Assembly (NCBI GenBank): GCA_025997475.1
Contig: BNUQ01000008.1
Location: forward strand, 1-64,000
Source: Planctomycetales bacterium
Lineage (GTDB): Bacteria; Planctomycetota; SZUA-567
Direction: 5' to 3'
Length of the DNA stretch: 64,000 nt
Made by a program: the position numbers and the translations under genes. The notes below the pieces were generated by a model that saw nothing but the letters and a program-made list of their open reading frames with translations, was not told the DNA's origin and ran no database searches. Shown here piece by piece: positions 27,070 to 36,062 of the stretch (within the stretch, counting starts at the first letter, position 1; every line of letters begins with the position of its first letter).

Positions 27070-27590
27070 AAATTAAGAATTAAAAACTGTGGAGTTTGAT
27101 TTTCAAATTCGCTTCGCGCAATTTTTGCTAAATCGTTCCGACAGCCGCGCTGAAAGCGCGACATATATCAGCCCAGGGTGAGCGGCGACGTTCTATCAGC
27201 CGCGCCACCCTGGGTTTAAGCGGCGCGAAGCGCCAACCGCAATTGGACGGTTCGCCGCGTTTTGGCGAACCGCTCTCGCCACCGCCGCGTTTGCCGCCGC
27301 CAACCGTGCGGCGGGACTGTCGGATGGTTTTATCAATCAACCGCTACCTATGGTGGCGGCACGGTAGAGCGTGTGCCTTACCCTGGGCTGATATATTAGA
27401 CCTGTTCGACAACCAATTCGCGGCATCTTTTCGGTTAATTTTTCGTCCCGCTACGTCAAAATTCCTTGCAATACTCTCGGTATTGCTTCGTCATTTTTCC
27501 TTGCGGGACGGAAAATTAGACCCGAAAATTTGCTCGCTCTTGGTTATCGAACAGGTCTATTGCGCCCCGTTGGGGCGGCTGTCGGAGTTT
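27067..27590. repeat. 7-mer hairpin plus large CCCAGGG palindrome (copy B1) interrupted by a MITE-like element
   Basis: 27067-27130 has AATTAAA/AATTAAG units and the core GTGGAGTTTGATTTTCAAATTCGCTTCGCGC. From 27132 a long imperfect palindrome begins (GACAGCCGCGCTGAAAGCGC, then CAGCCCAGGGT...ACCCTGGG). It resumes after the MITE-like element at 27397-27559 with TTGCGCCCCGTTGGGGCGGCTGTCGG. Related copies lie at 47205-47540 and 53563-54190. Confidence 0.85.
27397..27559. mobile_element. MITE-like element, copy 3, nested in palindrome B1
   Basis: The ends TAGACCTGTTCGACAACC and GGTTATCGAACAGGTCTA match copies 1 and 2. The element splits the palindrome B1 between CCCTGGGCTGATATAT and TTGCGCCCC, at a TA-rich site. 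The uninterrupted equivalent can be read at 54145-54185 (CCCTGGGCTAATATATGTCG). Confidence 0.85.
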
Positions 27591-27594
27591 TGAT

Positions 27595-27690
27595 TATCAA
27601 AGATTCGCTTCGTGCGCGTTTGCGGATTTGCCAATAAAAAATTCCATCACTACCAACTACCAACCACCAACTAAAAACTCGCGTTTATTT
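27595..27690. repeat. 7-mer-type array (ACTACCA units)
   Basis: Units ACTACCA/ACTACCA/ACCACCA/ACTAAAA lie just upstream of plsY, behind a core remnant (GATTCGCTTCGTGCGC). The left arm is missing. Confidence 0.5.
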
Positions 27691-27713
27691 ACTTCCTTAA
27701 ACTCGAAAAAACT

Positions 27714-28349
27714 ATGTCAAACCTCCTCTTTTATCTTTTGCTGTGTTACTTGGTCGGGTCGTTGCCGTTCGGCTTGTTCGCCGGTTTTTGCGCCGGCATC
27801 GACATTCGCCAAGCCGGTAGCGGCAATATCGGCTTCACCAACGTTTTGCGCGTTTGCGGCTGGAAATTCGGGTTGCCGGTGTTGTTTTTAGACGCGCTGA
27901 AAGGTTTTGTCGCGGCGTATTGGCTGGCGCATTGGTTTCTTGCCGGCGACTCGGCGTTGCCGTTTCACCAAGTTCTGGGCGGCTTGCTCGCGGTTGTCGG
28001 GCATAGTTTTCCGGTCTGGTTAAAATTTCACGGCGGCAAAGGCGTCGCGACCGGCGCGGGCGTGGCGGCGGCGATAATTCCGTTGCCGTTGTTGGTCGCG
28101 CTTATCGTTTGGCTGAGCGTGGTCGCATTGACGCGCTATGTGTCGCTCGGTTCGTTGGGCGCGGCGGTGGCGACCATCACGGCGCAAATCGTCTGCACGT
28201 GGGGCGACGTTTTGGCGCGGGAAAATTTACCGGCGCTGTTTCTCGCGGTGGCCATCGTCGCCATCGTCTTTCTGCGCCACCGCGCCAACATCGCCCGCTT
28301 GCGCCGCGGCACGGAAAATAAAATTTCTTTCGCGCGGAGCGGGCGGTGA
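27714..28349 (+). CDS. plsY: Glycerol-3-phosphate acyltransferase PlsY
   Basis: The 211-residue integral membrane protein (start MSNLLFYLLLCYLVGSLPFG) has about five hydrophobic segments and the PlsY motifs GSGNIGFTNVLR and FHGGKGVAT. It transfers the acyl group of acyl-phosphate (made by PlsX) to glycerol-3-phosphate, giving lysophosphatidate. No clear ribosome site is present. The tail (RRGTENKISFARSGR) is basic and cytoplasmic. Confidence 0.95.
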   Translation: MSNLLFYLLLCYLVGSLPFGLFAGFCAGIDIRQAGSGNIGFTNVLRVCGWKFGLPVLFLDALKGFVAAYWLAHWFLAGDSALPFHQVLGGLLAVVGHSFPVWLKFHGGKGVATGAGVAAAIIPLPLLVALIVWLSVVALTRYVSLGSLGAAVATITAQIVCTWGDVLARENLPALFLAVAIVAIVFLRHRANIARLRRGTENKISFARSGR

Positions 28350-28437
28350 AAAGTTGAAAGTTTAGCGTTGAAAGTTGAAATAACCGCGACCACAACTTTT
28401 AACGTCTCACTGCCCACTCCCTCCTCCAAAAAGGCGC
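28348..28437. repeat. 7-mer hairpin element (AAAGTTG type)
   Basis: Left units GAAAGTT/TAGCGTT/GAAAGTT face right units AACTTTT/AACGTCT. The core is short (AACCGCGACCAC). The left arm begins at the plsY stop codon; the TGA itself is followed directly by AAAGTTGAAAG. Confidence 0.65.
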
Positions 28438-28443
28438 TCCAAT

Positions 28444-29307
28444 ATGCCGGAAACCATTTACTACGACGCCGCGCTCGGCGTGGTTCACAATTTAGACCCG
28501 GTGTTGTTTTCGCTCGGTTCGTTGCAGATTCGCTATTACGGCGTGATTTTCGCGCTCAGTTTGCTCGCGGCGTTTTATCTGTGGCAATGGCAAATGCGGC
28601 GCGGCAACTATCCGCAAAAAACGATTGACGCGATTATCGTCTATGGCGTCGTCGGCACGATTGTCGGCGCGCGGTTGGGGCATTGCTTGTTTTACGAGTG
28701 GGAAGTGTATCGCGCCGACCCGTGGCGCATTTTGTATTTCTGGGAAGGCGGGCTCGCCAGCCACGGCGCGGCGGCGGGGATTTTATTGGCGCTCGGCGTC
28801 TATGCGCGGCGTTATCGCCTCAATTACTGGGAAATCGCCGACCGTTTCACGTTCAGCGCGGCGATTGCCGCCGCCGGCGTGCGCGTGGGAAATTTTTTCA
28901 ATGCGGAAATCGTCGGGCGGATTACGGACTTCGCGGGCGGCGTCCGTTTCGTCCGCTACGATTTAGGCGCGTTGCCGCCGGCGGTGCGTGCGGCGGTCGA
29001 TGCGCCCTTGCGGCATCCGTCGCAAATTTATGAATTTTTAATGGCGCTGGCGATTTTGGCGGGTTTGTATTTTGCCGACCGCTGGGCGGGCGGGGAAAAA
29101 CGTCCGCGCGGTATGTTGCTCGGCTTATTTTTCGGTTTGTATTTTGCGGCGCGGTTTAGCGTGGAATTTTTCAAGGAATATCAAACCGACTTGCGCGTCG
29201 CGCAGGGGCTGACGATGGGGCAATATTTGTCCATTGTCCCCTGCCTGCTCGGCTGGGCGTTATTCGCCGTCGCGTGGCGGCGGCGCAATACGGAAATTAA
29301 AAATTAA
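28444..29307 (+). CDS. lgt: Prolipoprotein diacylglyceryl transferase
   Basis: The 287-residue membrane enzyme (start MPETIYYDAALGVVHNLDPV) has seven hydrophobic segments and the Lgt signatures ARLGHCLFYE, GGLASHGAAAG and GVRVGNFFNAEIVG. It attaches diacylglycerol to the lipobox cysteine of preproteins, for example the product of 9329-10651. It follows plsY closely, so the pair is probably one transcript. The C-terminus (TEIKN) runs into an AATTAAAAATTA tract. Confidence 0.96.
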   Translation: MPETIYYDAALGVVHNLDPVLFSLGSLQIRYYGVIFALSLLAAFYLWQWQMRRGNYPQKTIDAIIVYGVVGTIVGARLGHCLFYEWEVYRADPWRILYFWEGGLASHGAAAGILLALGVYARRYRLNYWEIADRFTFSAAIAAAGVRVGNFFNAEIVGRITDFAGGVRFVRYDLGALPPAVRAAVDAPLRHPSQIYEFLMALAILAGLYFADRWAGGEKRPRGMLLGLFFGLYFAARFSVEFFKEYQTDLRVAQGLTMGQYLSIVPCLLGWALFAVAWRRRNTEIKN

Positions 29308-29781
29308 AAATTACAAACCCAGGTTACGCGCGCCAAAAAATCGTAACTGATTTGACAAAAATAAAATCCTTAAAAAACGCCGTAGGCGTTTAATGTGAAT
29401 AACGTCAAGCGACACGCGCCCTCGTCGCGCCGGTCGGGGATAACGCCGCCCAATCACCGAACCCCGAAGGGGGTCAACCATCGTTCAACCCCTGCGGGGT
29501 TGTGGTTGGTGGTGGCGTTTTCCCCGAGTTGCGCGGCGGATACCGCCTCGCCGCTACACCGTTATTCACCTTAAGCCCCGGTCGGGGCTTTTAGCGGACA
29601 CGTCCGCCGCGGCGGACGTTGATGATGACAAAATCGCGTAACATGAGTTTGTAATTTTTAATCGCTCTTTATTTCAGCGGTCAGCGAACAGGTCGATTAA
29701 ATTTACGGGCGCTTTTCGTCGATATGAAAGGATAATTCTATTTGGCGCGGTCGCGCTTTCGGGTCGGTGTCGAGGTGGGCT
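29308..29781. repeat. G+C-rich palindrome cluster (copy D1); no gene
   Basis: The region holds ACCCCGAAGGGGGTCAACC with an inverted partner, AAGCCCCGGTCGGGGCTTTTAGCGG, and ends GACAAAATCGCGTAACATGAG. The same end sequence closes the larger cluster at 60420-60745. A fragment resembling the MITE-like end (CGAACAGGTCGATTA) lies near 29684. Confidence 0.7.
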
Positions 29782-31917
29782 ATGGATGATATTGGTCAAG
29801 ACGATATTGATAAACTGCTCAACGATGCGATGAACGCCGGCAATGACAGCGGCACGGCTAATCAGGACGACATCGACGCGCTTCTTGCCGCCGCCGCCGG
29901 TGACACTGCTTCCGCCGCCGACAGCGGCACCGCTAATCAAGACGATATTGACGCGCTCCTTGCGGCGGCCTCCGCGCCCGCACCGGCGAAGTCCGCCGCT
30001 TCTTCCGCCGCCTCTTCCGCCGACAGCGGCACCGCTAACCAAGACGACATTGACGCGCTCCTTGCGGCGGCGTCCGCGCCCGCTCCGTCCGCCGCGACTG
30101 CCGACAATAGCACCGCCGGTCAAGACGATATTGACGCGATGTTCGCGGCGGCGTCCGCGCCCGCGCCGTCCACTGATTCTTCCGCCGACAGCGGCACCGC
30201 CGGTCAAGACGACATTGACGCGATGTTCGCGGCGGCGTCCGCGCCGGCGAAGTCCGCCGCGCCGGCGCTAGCGGTTTCTTCCGCCGTCGTCGTCGATGAC
30301 GACACCGTCGGTCAGGACGATATTGACGCTTTACTCGCGGCGGCGTCCGCCGATGCCGCGTCGCCGCCGGTCGATGACACGCCCGCCGGTCAGGACGACA
30401 TTGACGCGCTCCTCGCGGCGGCCTCCGCGCCCGCGCCGGCAAAACCGGAAACCGCGGCTCCGGCGGCGACCTCGCTCGACGAAATCGACGGTTTATTAAA
30501 AGAATCCGGCGCGGAATTTGCCGCCACGCCCGCCGCGGTCGCGCCGTCCGCGCCGCCTCCACCCGCTCCCGCGCCTGTAAGCAAGCCCGCGCTCCGCGTC
30601 GCGCCTAACGAGTTGCCGCGACCGCCGGAATTGACCGCCGACCAAATCGCCTCGTTGCAAAATTCATTGGCGTTGTCCGGCAGTTCCGGCGAGGTTGAAA
30701 GTATCGCCGGACAAATTTCCGAATTGTTGGGGCAACTGTCCGAGCGCTCGCGCCGCTATCAGTCCGCGTGGTTCGCCGCCGACCAGCAAGCGCGCGAACT
30801 CCGTTATCTCCACTCGGTCGGCGAGCAAAAAGTCGCCACGCTCGCCGCGGAAAAAGAAGGCGCGTTGCAGGAAGCCGACGCGATGCGCAAACAGTTCAGC
30901 CGCAGTGAAGGCGAAAAAATCGCGGCGAACGAAGCGCAACGGACGGAAATCGCGGCGTTGCAATCGCGGATGCGCGAGCAGGAATCGCGCAATCAGATGT
31001 TGCTGAGCGAAATCGCCACGTTGAAAGACGAAATCGAGCGGGTGCATAATTCCGCGACCGGCGCCGATTTGGAAAGCCGCCGCGCCCGTTTTGACGTGGA
31101 GCGAATGACCGGCGAATTAAATTCCGAGCGGCAAGAGCGCTCGCGTTTGACGCGCGCCCTCGAAAATCGCGAAAAAGAATTGCAGGCGATGCAGGCGCAA
31201 GCCGCCGGACACGCTTCGACGTTGTTTCTCGACGAATTACACCGCTTGGTGCGCCGCTTGGAAAGCGAACTCGATTTGCGCAACCGCGCGGCGAACGAAG
31301 CGCTCGCCGTTTTCGACCGGATGGAATTTACGCCGGAAATGCAGATTTACGCCGCGACCTTGCGCAGTTCGCTTTGCGCCGCGTCCGGTTTAAGCCCCGA
31401 TGAAAACGACGCGCTCAAAGCCCTCGACGACGCGGGCGAGCGCCACACTATCGCGCCGCTCGAACCGGCGCTCGCGCCCGGCGAAGACACGTTTATCAAA
31501 GCGCTGACCCGCTACGATTTCGCCAAAGCGTCGGCGATTGCCAGCGCGCTCATGCGCGCCGGCAATCAATCGCCCTACGCCTGTATGAAGGAAATTTATC
31601 GGTCGGACGCGCTGAAACACCCGGAAGTCAGCGTCTATCTCAACGAGTTGGCGTCGCTGTTGCGCGGCATTAAAAGTTTGCAGGAGGCGAGCGACCGCAG
31701 TCGCGGACGGGAAGGCGAGCAGACCGAAAAAATGTTGGTGATGATGTTTGATTTGTTGCATACCTTGGTGCGCCTGAAATTGGTCGGGCGCGGCACGCCG
31801 GCGATTTGGGAATTTTTCCTCGAATTGCGCGGGCGGTTTAGTTTCCTCACTTCCGACCGCCAATGGCAGGAATACCGCGATAAAATCCTGACGCGCAAGG
31901 TCTCCGCCGCGGCGTAA
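29782..31917 (+). CDS. Protein with nine FliM-like QDDIDALL motifs, coiled coil and helical C-terminus
   Basis: From the ATG at 29782 (GAGGTGGG upstream; GTG five codons earlier is less likely) the product is 711 residues. The first ~230 residues carry the motif G/N-QDDIDALLAAA eight times plus a ninth variant (SLDEIDGLL), joined by Ala/Pro/Ser linkers. This motif resembles the N-terminal LSQDEIDALL peptide of flagellar FliM that binds phospho-CheY. A Pro-rich linker, a long coiled coil (roughly residues 320-500) and a conserved-looking helical C-terminal domain follow. No signal peptide or membrane segment is seen, so it is cytoplasmic. No flagellar genes are nearby. The function is unknown; a multivalent binder of a CheY-like protein is an inference from the motif. 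Confidence 0.75.
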   Translation: MDDIGQDDIDKLLNDAMNAGNDSGTANQDDIDALLAAAAGDTASAADSGTANQDDIDALLAAASAPAPAKSAASSAASSADSGTANQDDIDALLAAASAPAPSAATADNSTAGQDDIDAMFAAASAPAPSTDSSADSGTAGQDDIDAMFAAASAPAKSAAPALAVSSAVVVDDDTVGQDDIDALLAAASADAASPPVDDTPAGQDDIDALLAAASAPAPAKPETAAPAATSLDEIDGLLKESGAEFAATPAAVAPSAPPPPAPAPVSKPALRVAPNELPRPPELTADQIASLQNSLALSGSSGEVESIAGQISELLGQLSERSRRYQSAWFAADQQARELRYLHSVGEQKVATLAAEKEGALQEADAMRKQFSRSEGEKIAANEAQRTEIAALQSRMREQESRNQMLLSEIATLKDEIERVHNSATGADLESRRARFDVERMTGELNSERQERSRLTRALENREKELQAMQAQAAGHASTLFLDELHRLVRRLESELDLRNRAANEALAVFDRMEFTPEMQIYAATLRSSLCAASGLSPDENDALKALDDAGERHTIAPLEPALAPGEDTFIKALTRYDFAKASAIASALMRAGNQSPYACMKEIYRSDALKHPEVSVYLNELASLLRGIKSLQEASDRSRGREGEQTEKMLVMMFDLLHTLVRLKLVGRGTPAIWEFFLELRGRFSFLTSDRQWQEYRDKILTRKVSAAA

Positions 31918-31944
31918 CGATTTTCCAAAATAGATAAAAAACGG

Positions 31945-31972
31945 CAGGCAACGAACGCGCAGTTTGTTGCCT
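31945..31972 (+). terminator. Terminator after the QDDIDALL-repeat gene
   Basis: The 8-bp stem CAGGCAAC/GTTGCCTG with a 12-base loop is followed by TTTTGTTTC, about 30 bases after the stop. Confidence 0.75.
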
Positions 31973-32099
31973 GTTTTGTTTCGCCATTAACAATCTACGC
32001 TTTTCGGTTTATGAGTTCGGCGAGGAAGCCGGTTAAGGATTTTAGAAAATATTAAGATTCTTAAGACCCTTGAAAAACTTAAAATTCTTAGCGATTCTG

Positions 32100-32762
32100 A
32101 TGCCTCTGCCCGACAACGAAATCATTGCCGCGACCGCGCAGACGGTCTTGCGCGACCCGCAATACGCGACCGCGGCGCAACCGGAAGCAATGCTGTTTTC
32201 GCGCTATCTCGCGCAAGCGTTGGACGCGGTGTTCAACCGGTTGCGCCCGTGGTTGGAGCAGGCGCAGGCGTTTTCGGAAAATTCGCCGACGCTGTATTAC
32301 GTCGCGGTCGGCGTTTGCCTGTTGCTCTTGTTCGGCATCGGCGCGGATTTGGTTTATTCGCTTTATCTCGCCGCCCGCCGGCGGCGCGTCGAATTGTCGC
32401 TGACGGCGAGCGGCGAGTGCACGGCGGCGGATTATCTCGCGACCGCGCAAGAAGCCGCCGAGCGCGGCGATTATCTCACCTCGCTTCGCGCCGTATTTCA
32501 GGCGACGCTCTGGCGGCTGGATAACGGCAAAATTCAACCGGCGGCGACCAATCGCCAGTATTTGCGCCGCTTTGCCCGCACCGCCGCCGAGACGCCGCTC
32601 CGCGCGCTCGTCAATTTGCTCGACCGCAAATGGTATGGCGGCGAGCCGTGCGCGCGCGCCGACTGGCAAACGGCGCAAGCCGCCGCCGCGGAAATTGCGG
32701 CGTATATCGCCGCCAGCCATTATCAGGAACCGGAGATGCGTCCACGAATTGGCACGAATTAA
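32100..32762 (+). CDS. DUF4129-like single-pass membrane protein
   Basis: The product from the ATG at 32100 is 220 residues. One transmembrane helix (YYVAVGVCLLLLFGIGADLV) lies near residues 67-87. A cytoplasmic domain follows with YLATAQEAAERGDYLTSLRA, NRQYLRRFA and LLDRKWYGGEPCA, which matches the layout of DUF4129 C-terminal domains (often seen next to transglutaminase-like or MoxR systems). A TTG start ten codons upstream is possible; neither has a clear ribosome site. The partner genes usual for such domains are not present here. The last residues run into a 'CCACGAATTGGCACGAATT' repeat fragment. Confidence 0.65.
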   Translation: MPLPDNEIIAATAQTVLRDPQYATAAQPEAMLFSRYLAQALDAVFNRLRPWLEQAQAFSENSPTLYYVAVGVCLLLLFGIGADLVYSLYLAARRRRVELSLTASGECTAADYLATAQEAAERGDYLTSLRAVFQATLWRLDNGKIQPAATNRQYLRRFARTAAETPLRALVNLLDRKWYGGEPCARADWQTAQAAAAEIAAYIAASHYQEPEMRPRIGTN

Positions 32763-33071
32763 ACCGATTTTCACGAAACCGAGCGAAACGAAGGTTGGTG
32801 TGCTTTCCAAATTTCTTGTTTCTCACCGAGGCACAGAGGACGCGAATAAACTCCATTGCGAATGTTCTATTCAATTGCCACGCCTTTTAAGGCGTGGTGG
32901 GCGGTCAAAAAAAAAGGGCTTTAGCCCAAAGAAAAAACTTTCGGCTAAAGCCGGTCATTTTTCCAACGCTATCCACGCGCGAAAGCGCGTGGCAATTGAA
33001 TAGAACGGCAAATTGAATTTTTTTTTTAGATTACAAGTTAAGCAACAGGTTCAATAAAAGGAAATCAACTT
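32763..33071. repeat. Repeat-filled gap upstream of purL, including a 143-bp element with 20-bp TIRs
   Basis: 32771-32845 contains an inverted copy of the TTTGGAAAGCACACC repeat and half of a 'cacagagg' element. 32864-33006 is a 143-bp element with perfect terminal inverted repeats GTTCTATTCAATTGCCACGC/GCGTGGCAATTGAATAGAAC and an inner GGGCTTTAGCCC hairpin. No coding sequence is present. Confidence 0.85.
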
Positions 33072-35966
33072 ATGGACACCTATCGTTTGGAAATTGCCGT
33101 CAAAGACGCGCACGACGAAGCGCTTGCCCGCGAATTGCGCGGGTTTAATTTGCCCGACCTCGCCGCCGTGCGCGAGATTCGCGTCTATACCGTCGCCGGC
33201 GATTTTTCGCTCGCCGACGCCGCCCGCGCCGCCCGCGAATTTTTCGCCGACGCCGTCGTCGATATTTTCGCCGTCAACGCCGCCGTGTTGGACGAGACCG
33301 GACAAACGATTCTCGAAATCCGTCGCAAAAACGGCGTGATGAATCCCGCCGAACAATCCATCAAACGCGGCTTGCAACAATTAGGACTGCGCCCCGACTG
33401 GGTGCGCCAAAGCCGCAAATATCTGCTGGCGTGGCATAACGCCGCGCCGGACTTGGCGCCGCTGAAAAACGCCGTCGAAAAATTGCTCGCCAACGTCGTC
33501 ATCGAAGAATTTTTTATCGGCGAAAACGCGCCGAGCCAAAAACCGGTCGCCGCGCCTTACGTGTTTAAGAAAGTGTCCGTGCCGCTCGCGGCGTTGAACG
33601 ACGACGAATTAGTCGCGCTGTCGCGGCGGCAACAACTGTATATGTCGCTCGCCGAAATGAAGCGGGTGCAACAATACTTCGCCGAACTCGGACGCGACCC
33701 GACCGACATCGAACTTGAAACCGTCGCGCAAACGTGGAGCGAACACTGCGGGCATAAAACGTTCAAAGGGCTGATTAACTACACCGACGCGACGACGGGC
33801 GAAACGCGGGTCATCGACAATTTGCTGAAAAGCACCGTCGCCAGAGTAACGCGGGAATTGTCGCCGGAATGGTGTTGGTCGGTGTTTGTCGATAACTCCG
33901 GCGTCATCGAATTTACGCCGGAGATGGGCGTCGGCTTCAAGGTCGAAACGCACAACCACCCGTCGGCAATCGAACCCTACGGCGGCGCGGGCACGGGCAT
34001 CGGCGGCTGTATCCGCGACCCGATGGGAACGGGACTCGGCGGGCAACCGATTCTCAACACCGACGTTTTTTGTTTCGGTCTGCCGGATTTGCCCGACGAC
34101 CAAACGCCGCGCGGCTGTTTGCATCCGCGCCGGATTATGAACGGCGTCATCGCCGGCGTGCGCGATTACGGCAACCGGATGGGCATCCCGACCGCCAACG
34201 GCGCGTTGTTGTTCGACGAACGCTACACCGGCAATCCGCTGGTTTTCTGCGGCAATCTCGCGCTCATTCCGAAAAAATACGCGACGCGGCGGCGACCGGT
34301 CGGCGGCGAACTTGTCATCGTCGTCGGCGGCGGCACCGGACGCGACGGAATTCACGGCGCGACGTTTAGTTCGGTCGAACTCGACGAAAATTCCGAAATG
34401 GTGTCCTCCGGCGCGGTGCAAATCGGCAACCCGATAGAGCAGAAAAAAGTCCTCGACTTTTTGCTCCGCGCCCGCGACGCCGAATTGTATTCCGCCCTGA
34501 CCGACTGCGGCGCCGGCGGGCTGTCGTCGGCGGTCGGCGAAATGGGCGAAGAGTGCGGCGTCGAAGTCGATTTAGATAAAGCGCCGCTGAAATACGCCGG
34601 TCTGAATTACACCGAAATTTGGATTTCCGAAGCGCAAGAGCGAATGGTCATCTCCGCCAATGAGAAAAATTTGGCGGCGCTTCAAAAATTGGCGGACGAG
34701 GAAAATGTAACGCTCGCGGTCATCGGCAAATTCCGCGCCGATAAAAAATTGCGGTTGCGTTATCAGGGAAAGTCCGTCGGCGAACTGACGATGGATTTTC
34801 TGCACGACGGCTGTCCGCGCCGGACGTTGACGGCGAAATGGGAAGCGCCGGCTTTGTCCGAGCCGGTTCTGCCGGACGCCGTCAACTACGGCGCCGCGCT
34901 GAAAAAAATCCTCGCCGCGTGGAATGTTTGCTCGAAAGAGTGGGTTATCCGGCAATACGACCACGAAGTGCAGGGCGCGTCGGTCATCAAACCGCTCGGC
35001 GGCGCGGCGCACGATTCGCCGAACGATGCGGCGGTTATCGCGCCGCTGTTGGGGCAGACGACGGGGTTGGCGGTGGCGAACGGCATCAATCCGAAGTATT
35101 CCGATATTGACCCGTATTGGATGGCGGCGAACGCGATTGACGAGGCGCTCCGCAACCTCGTCGCCGTCGGCGGGTCGCTCGACCGGTGCGCGTTGCTCGA
35201 CAATTTTTGCTGGGGCAATTGCGACAAGCCCGACCGCCTCGCGGGCTTGGTGCGGGCGGCGCAGGCGTGTTACGACATCGCGAAAATTTACGGCGTGCCG
35301 TTTGTGTCGGGCAAGGATTCGCTGAACAACGAATACGGCGTCGGCGAGCGGACGATTTGCATTCCGGGAACGTTGCTGATTAGCGCGATGGCGGTTATGC
35401 CGGATTGCCGCCGCGCGGTGTCGGCGGACCTGAAAAACGGCGGCAATTATTTGTATATCGTCGGCGACACCCGCAACGAACTCGGCGGTAGTCATTTTTA
35501 CGCGACGCTCGGCGTCATCGGCAAAAATGTGCCGCTCGTCAACGCCGCGGCGAACAAGAAAGTTTTCACCGCGCTGGCGGCGGCTTCGACGGCGGGCTTG
35601 TGCAAGAGTATGCACGATTGCGCGGAAGGCGGCTTGGCGGTGGCGGCGGCGGAAATGGCGTTCGGCGGCGGGTTGGGCGCGACGCTCGACTTATCGAATT
35701 TACCGCCGGTTCTCGCCGGCGAATTGACGACGGCGCAGGCGTTGTTCAGCGAAAGTTCGGGGCGGCTGTTGGTCGAAGTTACGCACGCCGACGCTTACAC
35801 TTTCGAGCAACTAATGAAGCGGCACGGCGCTTCCTGCGCGCATATCGGCGGCGCGACGCTGGCGCCGGAGTTGCGCGTTTATGACGCGAAAAAGAATTTA
35901 GTGCTGAGCGAAAACATCGGCGACCTCAAAGCCGCGTGGCAGGAAAAGAGCAGAGTTGAGAGTTGA
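33072..35966 (+). CDS. purL: Phosphoribosylformylglycinamidine synthase, PurS-PurS-PurL fusion without glutaminase
   Basis: The 964-residue protein makes formylglycinamidine ribonucleotide in purine synthesis. Residues 1-75 and about 78-160 look like two PurS-type modules (KNGVMNPAEQSIKRGLQQLG, then LLANVVIEEFFIGE). The PurL catalytic part starts near residue 190, with ETVAQTWSEHCGHKTF, HNHPSAIEPYGGAGTGIGGC and DCGAGGLSSAVGEMGEECGV. The C-terminus has no PurQ glutaminase domain, so a separate PurQ is needed; none is in this window. AAAGGA precedes the ATG. The last four residues (RVES) and the TGA stop are encoded by the 7-mer array that begins there. Confidence 0.93.
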   Translation: MDTYRLEIAVKDAHDEALARELRGFNLPDLAAVREIRVYTVAGDFSLADAARAAREFFADAVVDIFAVNAAVLDETGQTILEIRRKNGVMNPAEQSIKRGLQQLGLRPDWVRQSRKYLLAWHNAAPDLAPLKNAVEKLLANVVIEEFFIGENAPSQKPVAAPYVFKKVSVPLAALNDDELVALSRRQQLYMSLAEMKRVQQYFAELGRDPTDIELETVAQTWSEHCGHKTFKGLINYTDATTGETRVIDNLLKSTVARVTRELSPEWCWSVFVDNSGVIEFTPEMGVGFKVETHNHPSAIEPYGGAGTGIGGCIRDPMGTGLGGQPILNTDVFCFGLPDLPDDQTPRGCLHPRRIMNGVIAGVRDYGNRMGIPTANGALLFDERYTGNPLVFCGNLALIPKKYATRRRPVGGELVIVVGGGTGRDGIHGATFSSVELDENSEMVSSGAVQIGNPIEQKKVLDFLLRARDAELYSALTDCGAGGLSSAVGEMGEECGVEVDLDKAPLKYAGLNYTEIWISEAQERMVISANEKNLAALQKLADEENVTLAVIGKFRADKKLRLRYQGKSVGELTMDFLHDGCPRRTLTAKWEAPALSEPVLPDAVNYGAALKKILAAWNVCSKEWVIRQYDHEVQGASVIKPLGGAAHDSPNDAAVIAPLLGQTTGLAVANGINPKYSDIDPYWMAANAIDEALRNLVAVGGSLDRCALLDNFCWGNCDKPDRLAGLVRAAQACYDIAKIYGVPFVSGKDSLNNEYGVGERTICIPGTLLISAMAVMPDCRRAVSADLKNGGNYLYIVGDTRNELGGSHFYATLGVIGKNVPLVNAAANKKVFTALAAASTAGLCKSMHDCAEGGLAVAAAEMAFGGGLGATLDLSNLPPVLAGELTTAQALFSESSGRLLVEVTHADAYTFEQLMKRHGASCAHIGGATLAPELRVYDAKKNLVLSENIGDLKAAWQEKSRVES

Positions 35967-36032
35967 GAGTTAAAAGTTTAGAGTTGAGAGTTGAAATAAC
36001 GCGACCACAACTTTCAACTTTCAACTCCAAAG
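35950..36032. repeat. 7-mer hairpin element (AGAGTTG type), overlapping the purL end
   Basis: Units GAGAGTT/GAGAGTT/AAAAGTT/TAGAGTT/GAGAGTT face CAACTTT/CAACTTT/CAACTCC, with the short core GAAATAACGCGACCACAAC. The array starts inside the purL reading frame. Confidence 0.8.
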
Positions 36033-36062
36033 AAATTTGGGCTAACGCCCTTTTATTTTTTT

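Noticed and set aside
29674-30207. 177-codon minus-strand Gly/Val-rich frame
   Set aside because: It is antisense to the QDDIDALL repeats and its repetitiveness is inherited from them.
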